Part shown: piece by piece, positions 25,929-33,825 of the stretch
Layout of the letters: each line of letters begins with the position of its first letter
How positions within the stretch are numbered: the first letter of the stretch is position 1
NCBI GenBank assembly: GCA_963578825.1
Contig: CAUZDW010000013.1
Coordinates: forward strand, 34,242-98,241
Length of the DNA stretch: 64,000 nt
Origin: JAJDNS01 sp963578825
GTDB taxonomy: Bacteria; Acidobacteriota; Vicinamibacteria; Fen-336
Reading direction: 5' to 3'
Translations under genes and position numbers: made by a program
The notes under the pieces: model-generated
Seen by the model: the letters and a program-made list of their open reading frames with translations, nothing else
What the model was told of the DNA's origin: nothing
Databases searched by the model: none

Positions 25929-27215
25929 ATGGAATCACGGCGTGCGTTCCTCGGCCTCGCGACCGGAGCCTCACTCCTCGCGGTCTTCCGTGACGACGGT
26001 CTCGACCGCGTGCTGGCCGCCGGTCGTGGTGAGGCTCGAGCATCCGGCGTGGTGGCCGTCGACGAGGACTTCTGGTACGAGGTCCAGCAGGCCTTCACCG
26101 TCAACCGCAGCTATATCAACTTCAACAATGGCGGTGTCTGCCCGTCGCCCCGCATGGTCCAGGAGGCGATGAAGCGCTACCTGGATTTGTCGAACGAGGC
26201 GCCGGCCCACACGATGTGGAATCTCCTCGAGCCGCAGATCGAGTCCGTGCGGGGTGGCCTGGCCCGCGCCTTCGGCTGTGATCCCGAAGAGATTGCGATC
26301 ACCCGAAACGCCAGCGAGGGGCTCGAGATCGTGCAGCTCGGCCTCGACCTCGAGCCCGGCGACGAGGTGCTCACGACCACCCACGACTACCCGCGGATGC
26401 TGACGACCTGGCGACAGCGGGAGAGACGCGACGGAATCGTCTTGAAGACCTTTCTTGTCCCGGTGCCCCCGTCCAACCTCGATGAGCTGGCGAAGCGGTT
26501 CGAGGAGGAGATCACGCCGCGCACGAAGGTGATCCTCGTCTGCCACATCACCAACCTCACCGGTCAGATCTATCCCGTGAAAAGGATCTGCCAGATGGGC
26601 CGCGAGCGCGGGATCGAGGTCATCGTGGACGGAGCCCACGCCTTTGCCCACTTCCCGTTCACCCACGCCGATCTTGACTGCGACTACTACGCCACGAGTC
26701 TCCACAAGTGGCTGCTCGCCCCCCACGGAACGGGCTTCCTCTACGTGAGGGGGTCGAAGATCCCAAAGGTCTGGCCGCTCATGCCGGCGCCGGCGAAGAT
26801 GGACTCCGACATTCGAAAGTTCGAGGAGATCGGCACCCACCCCGCGGCAAACCACAACGCGATTGCCGAGGCCCTGGCCTTTCACAACGGCATCGGCGTC
26901 GAGCGGCGGGCGGCCCGCCTGCGCTTCCTCCGCGAACGCTGGATGAGTCGGCTGTCCGAAGAGCCCCGCGTGCGGATCCACACGAGCCGCGACCCCGAGC
27001 AGTCCTGCGGCATCGGCACCGTTCAGATCGAGGGAGTGGACACGAAGAAGCTGGCCACGCACCTCTTCGATCGACACCGCATCATCGTGGTGCCGATCGT
27101 CCACGAGGACTTCGAGGGCCTGCGCGTGACACCGAACATCTACAGCACCCTCGACGAGGTGGACCGCTTCTCGGAGGCGATGGAGGCCGTGATCACGAAG
27201 GGCCTGCCGGCCTGA
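25929..27215 (+). CDS. Class V aminotransferase (isopenicillin N epimerase-like)
   Basis: This 428-residue PLP enzyme of the class V/cysteine desulfurase superfamily is closest in look to isopenicillin N epimerase-like proteins. The PLP lysine is K260 in YATSLHKWLLAPHGTG; VDGAHAFAHFPF supplies the conserved Asp and His; ITRNASEGLEIV binds the phosphate. An N-terminal twin-arginine-like signal (ESRRAFLGLATGASLLAVF) suggests Tat export, which is unusual for a PLP enzyme but common in this subfamily. A ribosome site (TAGGAGG) lies upstream. It is probably co-transcribed with the MFS gene. The substrate is an amino acid or related amine; the reaction could be epimerisation or elimination. Confidence 0.88.
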   Translation: MESRRAFLGLATGASLLAVFRDDGLDRVLAAGRGEARASGVVAVDEDFWYEVQQAFTVNRSYINFNNGGVCPSPRMVQEAMKRYLDLSNEAPAHTMWNLLEPQIESVRGGLARAFGCDPEEIAITRNASEGLEIVQLGLDLEPGDEVLTTTHDYPRMLTTWRQRERRDGIVLKTFLVPVPPSNLDELAKRFEEEITPRTKVILVCHITNLTGQIYPVKRICQMGRERGIEVIVDGAHAFAHFPFTHADLDCDYYATSLHKWLLAPHGTGFLYVRGSKIPKVWPLMPAPAKMDSDIRKFEEIGTHPAANHNAIAEALAFHNGIGVERRAARLRFLRERWMSRLSEEPRVRIHTSRDPEQSCGIGTVQIEGVDTKKLATHLFDRHRIIVVPIVHEDFEGLRVTPNIYSTLDEVDRFSEAMEAVITKGLPA

Positions 27216-27218
27216 CGG

Positions 27219-28514
27219 CTAGAACCCGTCATCCTGAGGAGCTCCGATCTTCCCGATGCAGTAGAGGGTCTTGCCGGCCCGAAGGAAGAGCTGGCCCTGT
27301 ACCGCAGCGAACGAGCTGAGGGTGAAGCCCTCGAGGGTGTTCTCGGCGATGAGCTCGAAGGTCGAGCCGGCGCGGATGACGCTGGTGACGGCGTCCTCGT
27401 TGGCGATGTAGAGCTTGCCGTCGGCCAGGAGCGGCGACGCGCTGTAGGTCCCCACCGCCAGACGCTGCGGTCCGTAGATCGTCTTGCCGGTCTGGAGCTC
27501 GAGACACCAGAGGATGCCCTTGTCGGTTACCACGTAGAGGCGCGTGCCGTCGGTGGTGGGCGTGGGCACGTCGGGACCCCGATCGAAGGACCACAGGCGC
27601 CGTTTGCCGGTCACGTCGCCCTTCCCGAAGGCCCGGAGCGCCAGCATGGGCTTCACCCGGGTCGACGCCACGACGATGTCGTCGTGGACGAGGGCCGAGG
27701 CGATGATGCGGTAGTTCCCCTCCCGGTTGGGGTTGAGGCCGTCGTCGCGCCACAGCTCCTTTCCCGTGGCCGGATCGTGTCCCGTGACCAGGTCTCCTCC
27801 GGTGAGGATGATCTCGGTCTTGCCGTCCCGCCGGGCCACCGCCGGGGTCGTGTAGGAATCGGGCGACTCTCGCCGAGCCGGCGTCGGCCTCTCGACGTGG
27901 AATCGGGTCTTGCCCGAGGCCGGGTCGAGACCCAGCAGGTACGAGGGATCGTCGGTCTTCATGCCGTGGAGCACCTGGACGTATAGCGTGCCGTCGAACA
28001 GCAGCGGCGAGCTGCCGTAGCCCCACTGGGTTCCAAAGGGCCCATAGTCGGCCTGCAGGTCCCGGGCCCAGAGCTCCTTGCCCTCGAACGAGAAGGCCTT
28101 GAGTGCGCCGTTGCCGGTCATGGTGAAGACGCGGCCGTCTCCGGTCACCGGGGACGGGGAGGACATGTTGTGCTTGCGGTGGGCGTGGCCCTCCGCCGGC
28201 CCCACCGGCCTCTTCCAGGACACGGTCCCGGTGCGGCGATCGGCGCACCAGAGCTCGACCTCGTCCCCGTCGATGACGCTCAAGAAGATCCGGTCGCCGG
28301 CGACGATGCTGGTGGAGCCGCTGGCGCTCGGCAGCGGGAGCGTCCAGGCCAGGTTCTCCGTCAGGCTCCAGCGCTCGGGAAGGTTCCGCTCCGGGCTGGT
28401 GCCGTTCTCGTCGGGTCCCCGCCAGTTGGGCCAGTCGGCCCCCGAGGCCGACCCCAGCCCCATCCCCACCGCGAGCGCCGCGACGACCAGAGCCCGGCTC
28501 ACCGTCTTCACCAT
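27219..28514 (-). CDS. PQQ-like beta-propeller protein (secreted)
   Basis: This 431-residue secreted propeller has a signal peptide ending at GSASGADWPNWRGP, the family's usual first-blade start. Blades include WCADRRTGTVSWKRPVG, GLDPASGKTRFHVERP, GHDPATGKELWRDDG and CLELQTGKTIYGPQ. The ATG at 28514 begins the signal; the frame continues open far upstream but antisense to the radical SAM gene, so that extension is rejected. It is convergent with the aminotransferase gene (3 bp between stops) and divergent from the aromatic operon. Confidence 0.86.
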   Translation of the reverse strand: MVKTVSRALVVAALAVGMGLGSASGADWPNWRGPDENGTSPERNLPERWSLTENLAWTLPLPSASGSTSIVAGDRIFLSVIDGDEVELWCADRRTGTVSWKRPVGPAEGHAHRKHNMSSPSPVTGDGRVFTMTGNGALKAFSFEGKELWARDLQADYGPFGTQWGYGSSPLLFDGTLYVQVLHGMKTDDPSYLLGLDPASGKTRFHVERPTPARRESPDSYTTPAVARRDGKTEIILTGGDLVTGHDPATGKELWRDDGLNPNREGNYRIIASALVHDDIVVASTRVKPMLALRAFGKGDVTGKRRLWSFDRGPDVPTPTTDGTRLYVVTDKGILWCLELQTGKTIYGPQRLAVGTYSASPLLADGKLYIANEDAVTSVIRAGSTFELIAENTLEGFTLSSFAAVQGQLFLRAGKTLYCIGKIGAPQDDGF

Positions 28515-28658
28515 GACCACCCCCCGGGAGCGCAGCTTACATGGCAGGGCCACGCTCGGGCCAGCATAACCCGGAGGGTTTACGTTTCTTGACAACCACC
28601 CCGCGGAGACGTCGTTCCGAGCCGTCCGGGTGGCTTGAGCACTTGCTATAGTAGGGGG

Positions 28659-29987
28659 ATGGACGACGGCGTGAGCACGGTTGCCGATCAAACCGAGGTC
28701 GGCAGCTACTTCGTAGCCAACTACCCGCCGTTCTCGGTCTGGAGCCGGGAGGCCGTCGGTCGCGACGCGCAGCCCGCCCTCGCGAAGCCGCCGCAGCCCG
28801 AAGTGCCTCTGGGTCTCTACCTGCACATCCCCTTCTGCCGCAAGCGCTGCCACTTCTGCTATTTCCGTGTTTACACCGACAAGAACGCGAAGGAAGTCGC
28901 CCAGTACCTGAAGACCCTCACGCGCGAGTGGGAGCTCTACCGCCAGCAGCCGGCGGTAGCCGGGCGGCCGCTCGGCTTCGTCTACTTCGGCGGCGGCACG
29001 CCGTCTTTTCTCTCCACCCGCCAGCTCGAGCAGCTGGTGGGGGGACTGAGCGCCGAAACCTCGTGGGCCGACGCGGAGGAGGTCACCTTCGAGTGCGAGC
29101 CCGGGACCCTCAACGAGAGCAAGCTTCAGGTCATCCGAGCCCTGGGGGTGACGAGGCTCAGCCTGGGAATCGAGAACTTCGACGACCGCATCCTGGAGCT
29201 GAACGGCCGGGCCCATCGCTCGGCCGAGGTGTTCCGCGCCTACGAGTTCGCTCGCAAGCTGGATTTCCCCCAGATCAACGTCGACCTGATCGCGGGGATG
29301 CTGGGTGAGACCGAAGAGAACTGGCAGGCGTGTGTTCGGAAGCTGATCGAGCTGGATCCCGACAGCGTGACCATCTACCAGATGGAGCTGCCGCACAACA
29401 CGACCATCAGCGCCGATCTGAAGGAGGGCAACGGACGTTTCGAGACCGCGGCCGACTGGTCCACCAAGCGGCGCTGGGTCAAGGAAGCCTTCGAGGCCCT
29501 CGAGAGCGCCGGCTACCACGTGGGCAGCGCCTACACCGCGGTGAAGGACCCGTCGCAGGCGCGCTTCGTGTACCGCGACCGGCTCTGGCAAGGTGCGGAC
29601 CTGGTGGGACTGGGCGTGGCTTCGTTTGGCCACGTGAACGGAGTCCACCTTCAAAACCTCGACACCTGGGAGGCCTACGTCGCGGCCCTGAGCCACGACG
29701 AGCTGCCCCTCGGCCGTGCCTACACTCCCACCGAGGAGGAGCGCCTCGTGCGTGAGTTCGTGCTGCAGCTGAAGCGTGGCTCCATCGAGCCGGCCTACTT
29801 CCAGGGGAAGTACGGGGTCGACGTGCTCGAGCGTTTCGGGTCGCCGTTGGCCGAGCTGAAGAACGAGGGCTATGTGCGCTCCGCCGACGCCGACGAGGTC
29901 GCCCTGTCGCGCGAAGGCCTGCTGCGGGTGGACGTGCTGCTTCGGCGTTTCTTCCTTCCCGAGCATGTGGGTATCCGCTACACCTAG
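28659..29987 (+). CDS. HemN-like radical SAM protein
   Basis: This 442-residue enzyme of the coproporphyrinogen III oxidase-like radical SAM family has YLHIPFC (Y54-C60), in which C60, C64 and C67 form the CxxxCxxC site for the [4Fe-4S] cluster. GGGTPSFLS follows near residue 110, and the C-terminal HemN-like domain (EEERLVREFVLQLKRG) is present. The CRKRCHFCYF version differs from true HemN, so haem synthesis is not implied. Related proteins act in methylation, cyclopropanation or haem release. It is the first gene of a five-gene operon whose other members point to aromatic-acid chemistry. The start ATG follows AGGGGG. Confidence 0.84.
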   Translation: MDDGVSTVADQTEVGSYFVANYPPFSVWSREAVGRDAQPALAKPPQPEVPLGLYLHIPFCRKRCHFCYFRVYTDKNAKEVAQYLKTLTREWELYRQQPAVAGRPLGFVYFGGGTPSFLSTRQLEQLVGGLSAETSWADAEEVTFECEPGTLNESKLQVIRALGVTRLSLGIENFDDRILELNGRAHRSAEVFRAYEFARKLDFPQINVDLIAGMLGETEENWQACVRKLIELDPDSVTIYQMELPHNTTISADLKEGNGRFETAADWSTKRRWVKEAFEALESAGYHVGSAYTAVKDPSQARFVYRDRLWQGADLVGLGVASFGHVNGVHLQNLDTWEAYVAALSHDELPLGRAYTPTEEERLVREFVLQLKRGSIEPAYFQGKYGVDVLERFGSPLAELKNEGYVRSADADEVALSREGLLRVDVLLRRFFLPEHVGIRYT

Positions 29988-30024
29988 ACGTCTGCGGCCC
30001 GGTGAATGGGAGGCGCGCCGTCCC

Positions 30025-30615
30025 TTGAAGACAAAAGGAACCAGTCGGATCACATCAACGCGCCCTGCGCGCCGTCGAGCCCGCCCCGACTCCGGGGTGC
30101 CCGCTCCCCTCGACGTCGTCTACGCGCGGGCGGGGATCCCGGCGCCGAAGGTCACCACCGTGTCCCCAGATCGGATCCCGGCTCCCTATCGGTCGTTGCT
30201 GGTCCACGAGCGCGACATGACCCTGACGCTGGAAACCCATCACGACGGACCGGTGGCGCTCCGGACGCTTTCGATCTTCCGCGAGGGCCACTGGTACTTC
30301 CGCAAGGTGCTGCTGGTGGAGGAGTCTTCCGGGCGCCCGGTGGAGATGGGCGTCATCGAGATCGACCTCGACGCGTTCAGCCGGCCCATACAGGACCGCA
30401 TCCTGCGCAACCGAGTGCCCCTGGGGCGGCTGCTGCGAGAGGGCGGCGTGGACTACCAGAGCCGGCCCACGGCGTTCCTGGCCGTCGAGCCCAACCCGGA
30501 GCTCCTCGGCGTGTTCTGGATGCGAGAGCCCAAAACCCTCTACGGACGGCAGACCGAGCTGACCCTCAAGGGCCGCAAGATCGGGGACGTCGTCGAGATT
30601 CTGCCCCTTGCCTGA
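30025..30615 (+). CDS. Chorismate-lyase-like (UbiC/DUF98-type) protein
   Basis: The protein resembles chorismate pyruvate-lyases, which release pyruvate from chorismate to give 4-hydroxybenzoate. Supporting features are the size (about 165-196 residues), LRTLSIFREGHWYFRKVLLV in the core sheet, the RNRVPLGRLLREG block matching the conserved R-x-P-L-G-x-x-L of the family, and a C-terminal LYGRQTELTLKGRK followed by VVEILP, where the glutamate aligns with the catalytic Glu of UbiC. The start is uncertain: a TTG at 30025 after GGGAGG is used here, and a GTG at 30097 is an alternative. It overlaps the thioesterase gene by 8 bp. The assignment rests on motif recall, not an alignment. Confidence 0.6.
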   Translation: MKTKGTSRITSTRPARRRARPDSGVPAPLDVVYARAGIPAPKVTTVSPDRIPAPYRSLLVHERDMTLTLETHHDGPVALRTLSIFREGHWYFRKVLLVEESSGRPVEMGVIEIDLDAFSRPIQDRILRNRVPLGRLLREGGVDYQSRPTAFLAVEPNPELLGVFWMREPKTLYGRQTELTLKGRKIGDVVEILPLA

Positions 30616-31054
30616 GCCCAAAAACCCCGTCTCCGAGCATCGGCTGCGCCGGCGGGTGCAGTTTCACGAGACCGACGCCGCCGGCATCGTGCACTTCAGC
30701 CGCTACATTCTCTTCATGGAGGAGGCGGAGCACGCCCTGTGGCGTGCGGCCGGGATGTCGATCATGCCGACCGACGCGGCGGTCGGCTGGCCCCGGACGG
30801 CGGTCTCGTTCGAGTACCACCGTCCTTTGCACTTCGAAGAGGAGTTCGACGTCCTGCTTCGTATCGTCGCCATAGAGGAGCGGAAGATCCGGTACGCCTG
30901 CACGTTGATCTGCGGCGAGGTGCGGATCGCGACGGGCACCATGACCATCGCCTGCGTCACCGGGGCCCCGGGCGGTCCTATGCGCGGGGTCCCGATCCCG
31001 GAGGACATCAAGGAGCGCCTGGCGGTGGCGCCGGACGGCGAGGCCGAACAGTGA
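30608..31054 (+). CDS. Hot-dog acyl-CoA thioesterase (4HBT family)
   Basis: This 148-residue cytoplasmic thioesterase is of the 4-hydroxybenzoyl-CoA thioesterase/YbgC class. The active-site segment is HETDAAGIVHFSRYILFMEE, with D23 in the position of the catalytic aspartate. The rest follows the hot-dog fold, with a central VSFEYHRPLHFEEEFDVLL strand pair. The start is a TTG that overlaps the end of the lyase-like gene. Its place between a possible 4-hydroxybenzoate synthase and a CoA ligase suits editing or release of an aryl-CoA thioester. Confidence 0.85.
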   Translation: MPEPKNPVSEHRLRRRVQFHETDAAGIVHFSRYILFMEEAEHALWRAAGMSIMPTDAAVGWPRTAVSFEYHRPLHFEEEFDVLLRIVAIEERKIRYACTLICGEVRIATGTMTIACVTGAPGGPMRGVPIPEDIKERLAVAPDGEAEQ

Positions 31055-32373
31055 GCGCGAGCGTGGAGGTCCTGCCGGAGGAGCGTCTGGAGCGCCACGC
31101 TCTGGCGACCCTGCAGACCGACAGGCTCCGCGAGCTGCTCGCGCATCTGCGCGGTAGAAACGCCTTCTACACGGGCAAGCTCGACGTGGCGGGCGTCGAC
31201 CTCGAGGACCTCGGGACTCCCGAGGGCCTGGCTCGGCTTCCCTTCACCACCAAGGCGGAGCTCGCCGCCGACCAGGCGGCCCAGCCCCCGTGGGGCAGCG
31301 CCCTCAGCGAGCCGATCGCCAGCTACACCCGCTTCAGTCAGACCTCTGGCACGACGGGCCGCCCCCTACGCTGGCTCGACACCAACGAGAGCTGGCAGTG
31401 GATGCTGGAGTGCTGGAAGGCGGTCTACCGCGGTGCGCGGGTGACCGCGGACGACCGCATCTTCTTCCCGTTCTCCTTCGGGCCCTTCCTCGGCTTCTGG
31501 ACGGCGTTCGATGCCGCCTCCCAGATCGGCGCCCACTGCATCCCCGGGGGCGGCATGCCGAGCCTGCAGCGGCTGTCCCTGATCGAGTCCCTCGGCGCGA
31601 CGGTCGTGTGCTGCACGCCGAGCTACGCCCTGCACCTGGCGGAGGTCGCGGCACAGGGCGGGGAGCGGCCGGGCCCGCTCGCCGACGGGTCCGTGCGGGT
31701 GCTGATCGTGGCGGGGGAGCCGGGCGGCAGCATTCCCGCCACCCGGGGCCGCATCGAGTCGGCCTGGGGCGCCCGGGTCATCGACCACCACGGCCTGACC
31801 GAGGTGGGCCCGCTGAGCTTCGAGTGCTGGGAGCAGCCCGGCTTCCTCCATCTCAACGAGGGCCACTACTTGTGCGAAGTGCTCGACCCGGAGAGCCTGG
31901 TCCCTGTCGCCGACGGGCAGCAGGGCGAGCTCGTGGTCACCAGCCTCGGCCGCTCGGCCAGCCCCGTCGTGCGGTACCGCACCGGCGACCTCGTCGTGCG
32001 GCGGTCCGAGCCCTGCCGCTGCGGCCGAACGTGGGCTCGCCTCGAAGGCGGGATCCTGGCTCGCTCCGACGACATGGTCAACGTGCGCGGCGTCAACGTC
32101 TATCCGGCGGCCATCGAGTCCGTGGTCCGCACGTTCCCCGAGGTGGTCGAGTTCCGATCCACGGTCGCCCGCGTGGGCGCCTTGCGCTCGCTCTCCCTCG
32201 AGCTCGAGCCGAACGGCGACGCGCTGGACAGGGAGGCCCTGGCCGCCCAGGTGTCGGAGCGACTCCGCGAGGCCCTGGGGCTGACCATCCCGATCCAGGT
32301 GGTGGACCCGGGACGCCTGCCGCGCTTCGAGCTGAAGGCGCGGCGCTTCGTGATCGTGGATCGGAGCGGATGA
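31051..32373 (+). CDS. Phenylacetate-CoA ligase-like AMP-forming enzyme
   Basis: This 440-residue adenylate-forming enzyme of the PaaK group activates an aromatic or related carboxylic acid with ATP, usually to a CoA thioester. The P-loop-like motif SQTSGTTGRPL is near residue 97; DHHGLTEVGP is the A5-type motif; YRTGDLV and the late MVNVRGVNVYPAAIES hinge are typical of PaaK-like ligases. Its start is a GTG overlapping the thioesterase stop (GTGA), and its stop overlaps the next start (ATGA). By context the substrate may be a hydroxybenzoate. Confidence 0.86.
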   Translation: MSASVEVLPEERLERHALATLQTDRLRELLAHLRGRNAFYTGKLDVAGVDLEDLGTPEGLARLPFTTKAELAADQAAQPPWGSALSEPIASYTRFSQTSGTTGRPLRWLDTNESWQWMLECWKAVYRGARVTADDRIFFPFSFGPFLGFWTAFDAASQIGAHCIPGGGMPSLQRLSLIESLGATVVCCTPSYALHLAEVAAQGGERPGPLADGSVRVLIVAGEPGGSIPATRGRIESAWGARVIDHHGLTEVGPLSFECWEQPGFLHLNEGHYLCEVLDPESLVPVADGQQGELVVTSLGRSASPVVRYRTGDLVVRRSEPCRCGRTWARLEGGILARSDDMVNVRGVNVYPAAIESVVRTFPEVVEFRSTVARVGALRSLSLELEPNGDALDREALAAQVSERLREALGLTIPIQVVDPGRLPRFELKARRFVIVDRSG

Positions 32374-33698
32374 CCCGCGCCGCAGCCGTAGCCGACTCCT
32401 CCGACGTCATCGTGGTCGGGGGTGGTCCCGCCGGGGCCACCGTGGCGACTCTCGTCGCCGAGCAGGGCCACCGCGTGCAGCTCTTCGAGCGCGACCGCTT
32501 TCCGCGCTTCCACGTGGGAGAGTCGCTGGTGCCCGAGACGTACTGGGTCCTGAAGCGTCTGGGCATGCTGCCCAGGCTGCACGAGAGCCCCTTCGTCAAG
32601 AAGCACAGCGTCCAGTTCGTGAGCGGCAGCGGGAGGGCGTCGGCGCCCTTCTACTTCCACGACAACCGGCCCCACGAGAGCTCGCAGACCTGGCAGGTGG
32701 TGCGCAGCGAGTTCGACCAGCTCATGCTCGACAACGCACGGGAGCACGGCGCGGTGGTCCACGAGGGCGCCCGGGTGCTCGAGGTGCTGATGGAGGACGG
32801 CCGCGCACACGGGGTGAAGGTGAAGGCGGAGGACGGCTCGGTCACCGAGGTCAAGGCGCCGATCACCGTCGACGCCACCGGCCAGGTGGGGCTCCTGCAG
32901 AACCGGCTGCGCCTGCGTGTCTGGGACCCGGTGCTCGCCAAGGGCTCCGTCTGGACGTACTGGCGGGGGGCCCAGCGCGGCGAAGGGCGCGACGAAGGGG
33001 CCACGGGCGTCATCCAGAGCCCCGACCGCAACGGCTGGTTCTGGCACATCCCGCTCCACGACGACGTCGTCAGCGTCGGCGTGGTGGCGCCCATCGAGCA
33101 GCTCTTCAAGGGCAAGGGCGGCTTTGCCGCTCGGTACGAGGAGGCCGTCGAGCAGTGCCCGGCGGTCAGGGACCGCATTGCCTCGGCCGAGCAGGTGACC
33201 GGTCACTTCGCTGCCAAGGACTACTCGTACCGATCCAGGGAGCTCGCCGGCGACGGTTGGGTGCTGGTGGGGGACGCGTTTGCTTTCCTCGACCCGCTCT
33301 ACTCGTCGGGCGTCCTCCTGGCCCTGAAGTCCGGCGAGCTGGCCGCCGACGCGATCTGCGAGGGACTGTCCTCCGCCGACACTTCGGCGGGCCAACTGGG
33401 CAAGTGGGGCCCCGGCTTCAGCGAGGGTCTCGACCGAATGCGCCGCCTCGTGTGCGCGTACTACGAGGGCTTCAACTTCGGTAAGTTCGTCAAGACCAAC
33501 CCTCACCTGCGGGGTGCGATCACCGACCTGCTGATCGGCGACCTCTTCAACGAGAGGGTGGACGTGGTGTGGGGCCCGCTCGAGTCGCTGCGTGGCCCCG
33601 ACAGCGCGCCGGTCCCTGGCTGGGACGCGGGCCATTCGGTCGACCAGGCCCCCGAGAAGTCCAACGAGTTGATCGTGCCCGGCGGACGAAGGCCCTGA
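32370..33698 (+). CDS. Flavin-dependent halogenase-like FAD oxidoreductase
   Basis: This 442-residue FAD enzyme belongs to the flavin-dependent halogenase/monooxygenase group. GGGPAG (residues 17-22) binds FAD, GESLVP is at 50-55, and LVGDAFAFLDPLYSSGV is the second FAD motif. The halogenase hallmark WxWxIP is present as W223-F-W225-H-I227-P228, and a lysine pair (FVKK, 75-78) lies where phenolic halogenases carry the catalytic lysine. If active as such, it would chlorinate or brominate a phenol or pyrrole. It ends the operon. Many relatives lacking proof act as hydroxylases or reductases, so halogenation is inferred from motifs. Confidence 0.82.
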   Translation: MTRAAAVADSSDVIVVGGGPAGATVATLVAEQGHRVQLFERDRFPRFHVGESLVPETYWVLKRLGMLPRLHESPFVKKHSVQFVSGSGRASAPFYFHDNRPHESSQTWQVVRSEFDQLMLDNAREHGAVVHEGARVLEVLMEDGRAHGVKVKAEDGSVTEVKAPITVDATGQVGLLQNRLRLRVWDPVLAKGSVWTYWRGAQRGEGRDEGATGVIQSPDRNGWFWHIPLHDDVVSVGVVAPIEQLFKGKGGFAARYEEAVEQCPAVRDRIASAEQVTGHFAAKDYSYRSRELAGDGWVLVGDAFAFLDPLYSSGVLLALKSGELAADAICEGLSSADTSAGQLGKWGPGFSEGLDRMRRLVCAYYEGFNFGKFVKTNPHLRGAITDLLIGDLFNERVDVVWGPLESLRGPDSAPVPGWDAGHSVDQAPEKSNELIVPGGRRP

Positions 33699-33825
33699 AT
33701 CTCTCGAACTCACCGTCTGTTCCCTTCAGGATCCGGCGCTTTTGCGTCTTATGACAAGAGCTTCTCGGCGTTGGAGAGGCGGAAGCGTAAAATCACCTAG
33801 GGTGAGACAACACGAGGTTCTCCAG

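Noticed and set aside
28631..28647. Sigma-54-like promoter (TGG...TTGC) before the aromatic operon
   Set aside because: The GG and GC doublets are 11 bases apart, not the strict 10 needed, and no bacterial enhancer-binding protein gene is near.
28515..30053. Upstream extension of the minus-strand propeller frame to about 944 residues
   Set aside because: It lies antisense to the radical SAM gene; the signal peptide and family start are at 28514. The long frame is a product of high GC.
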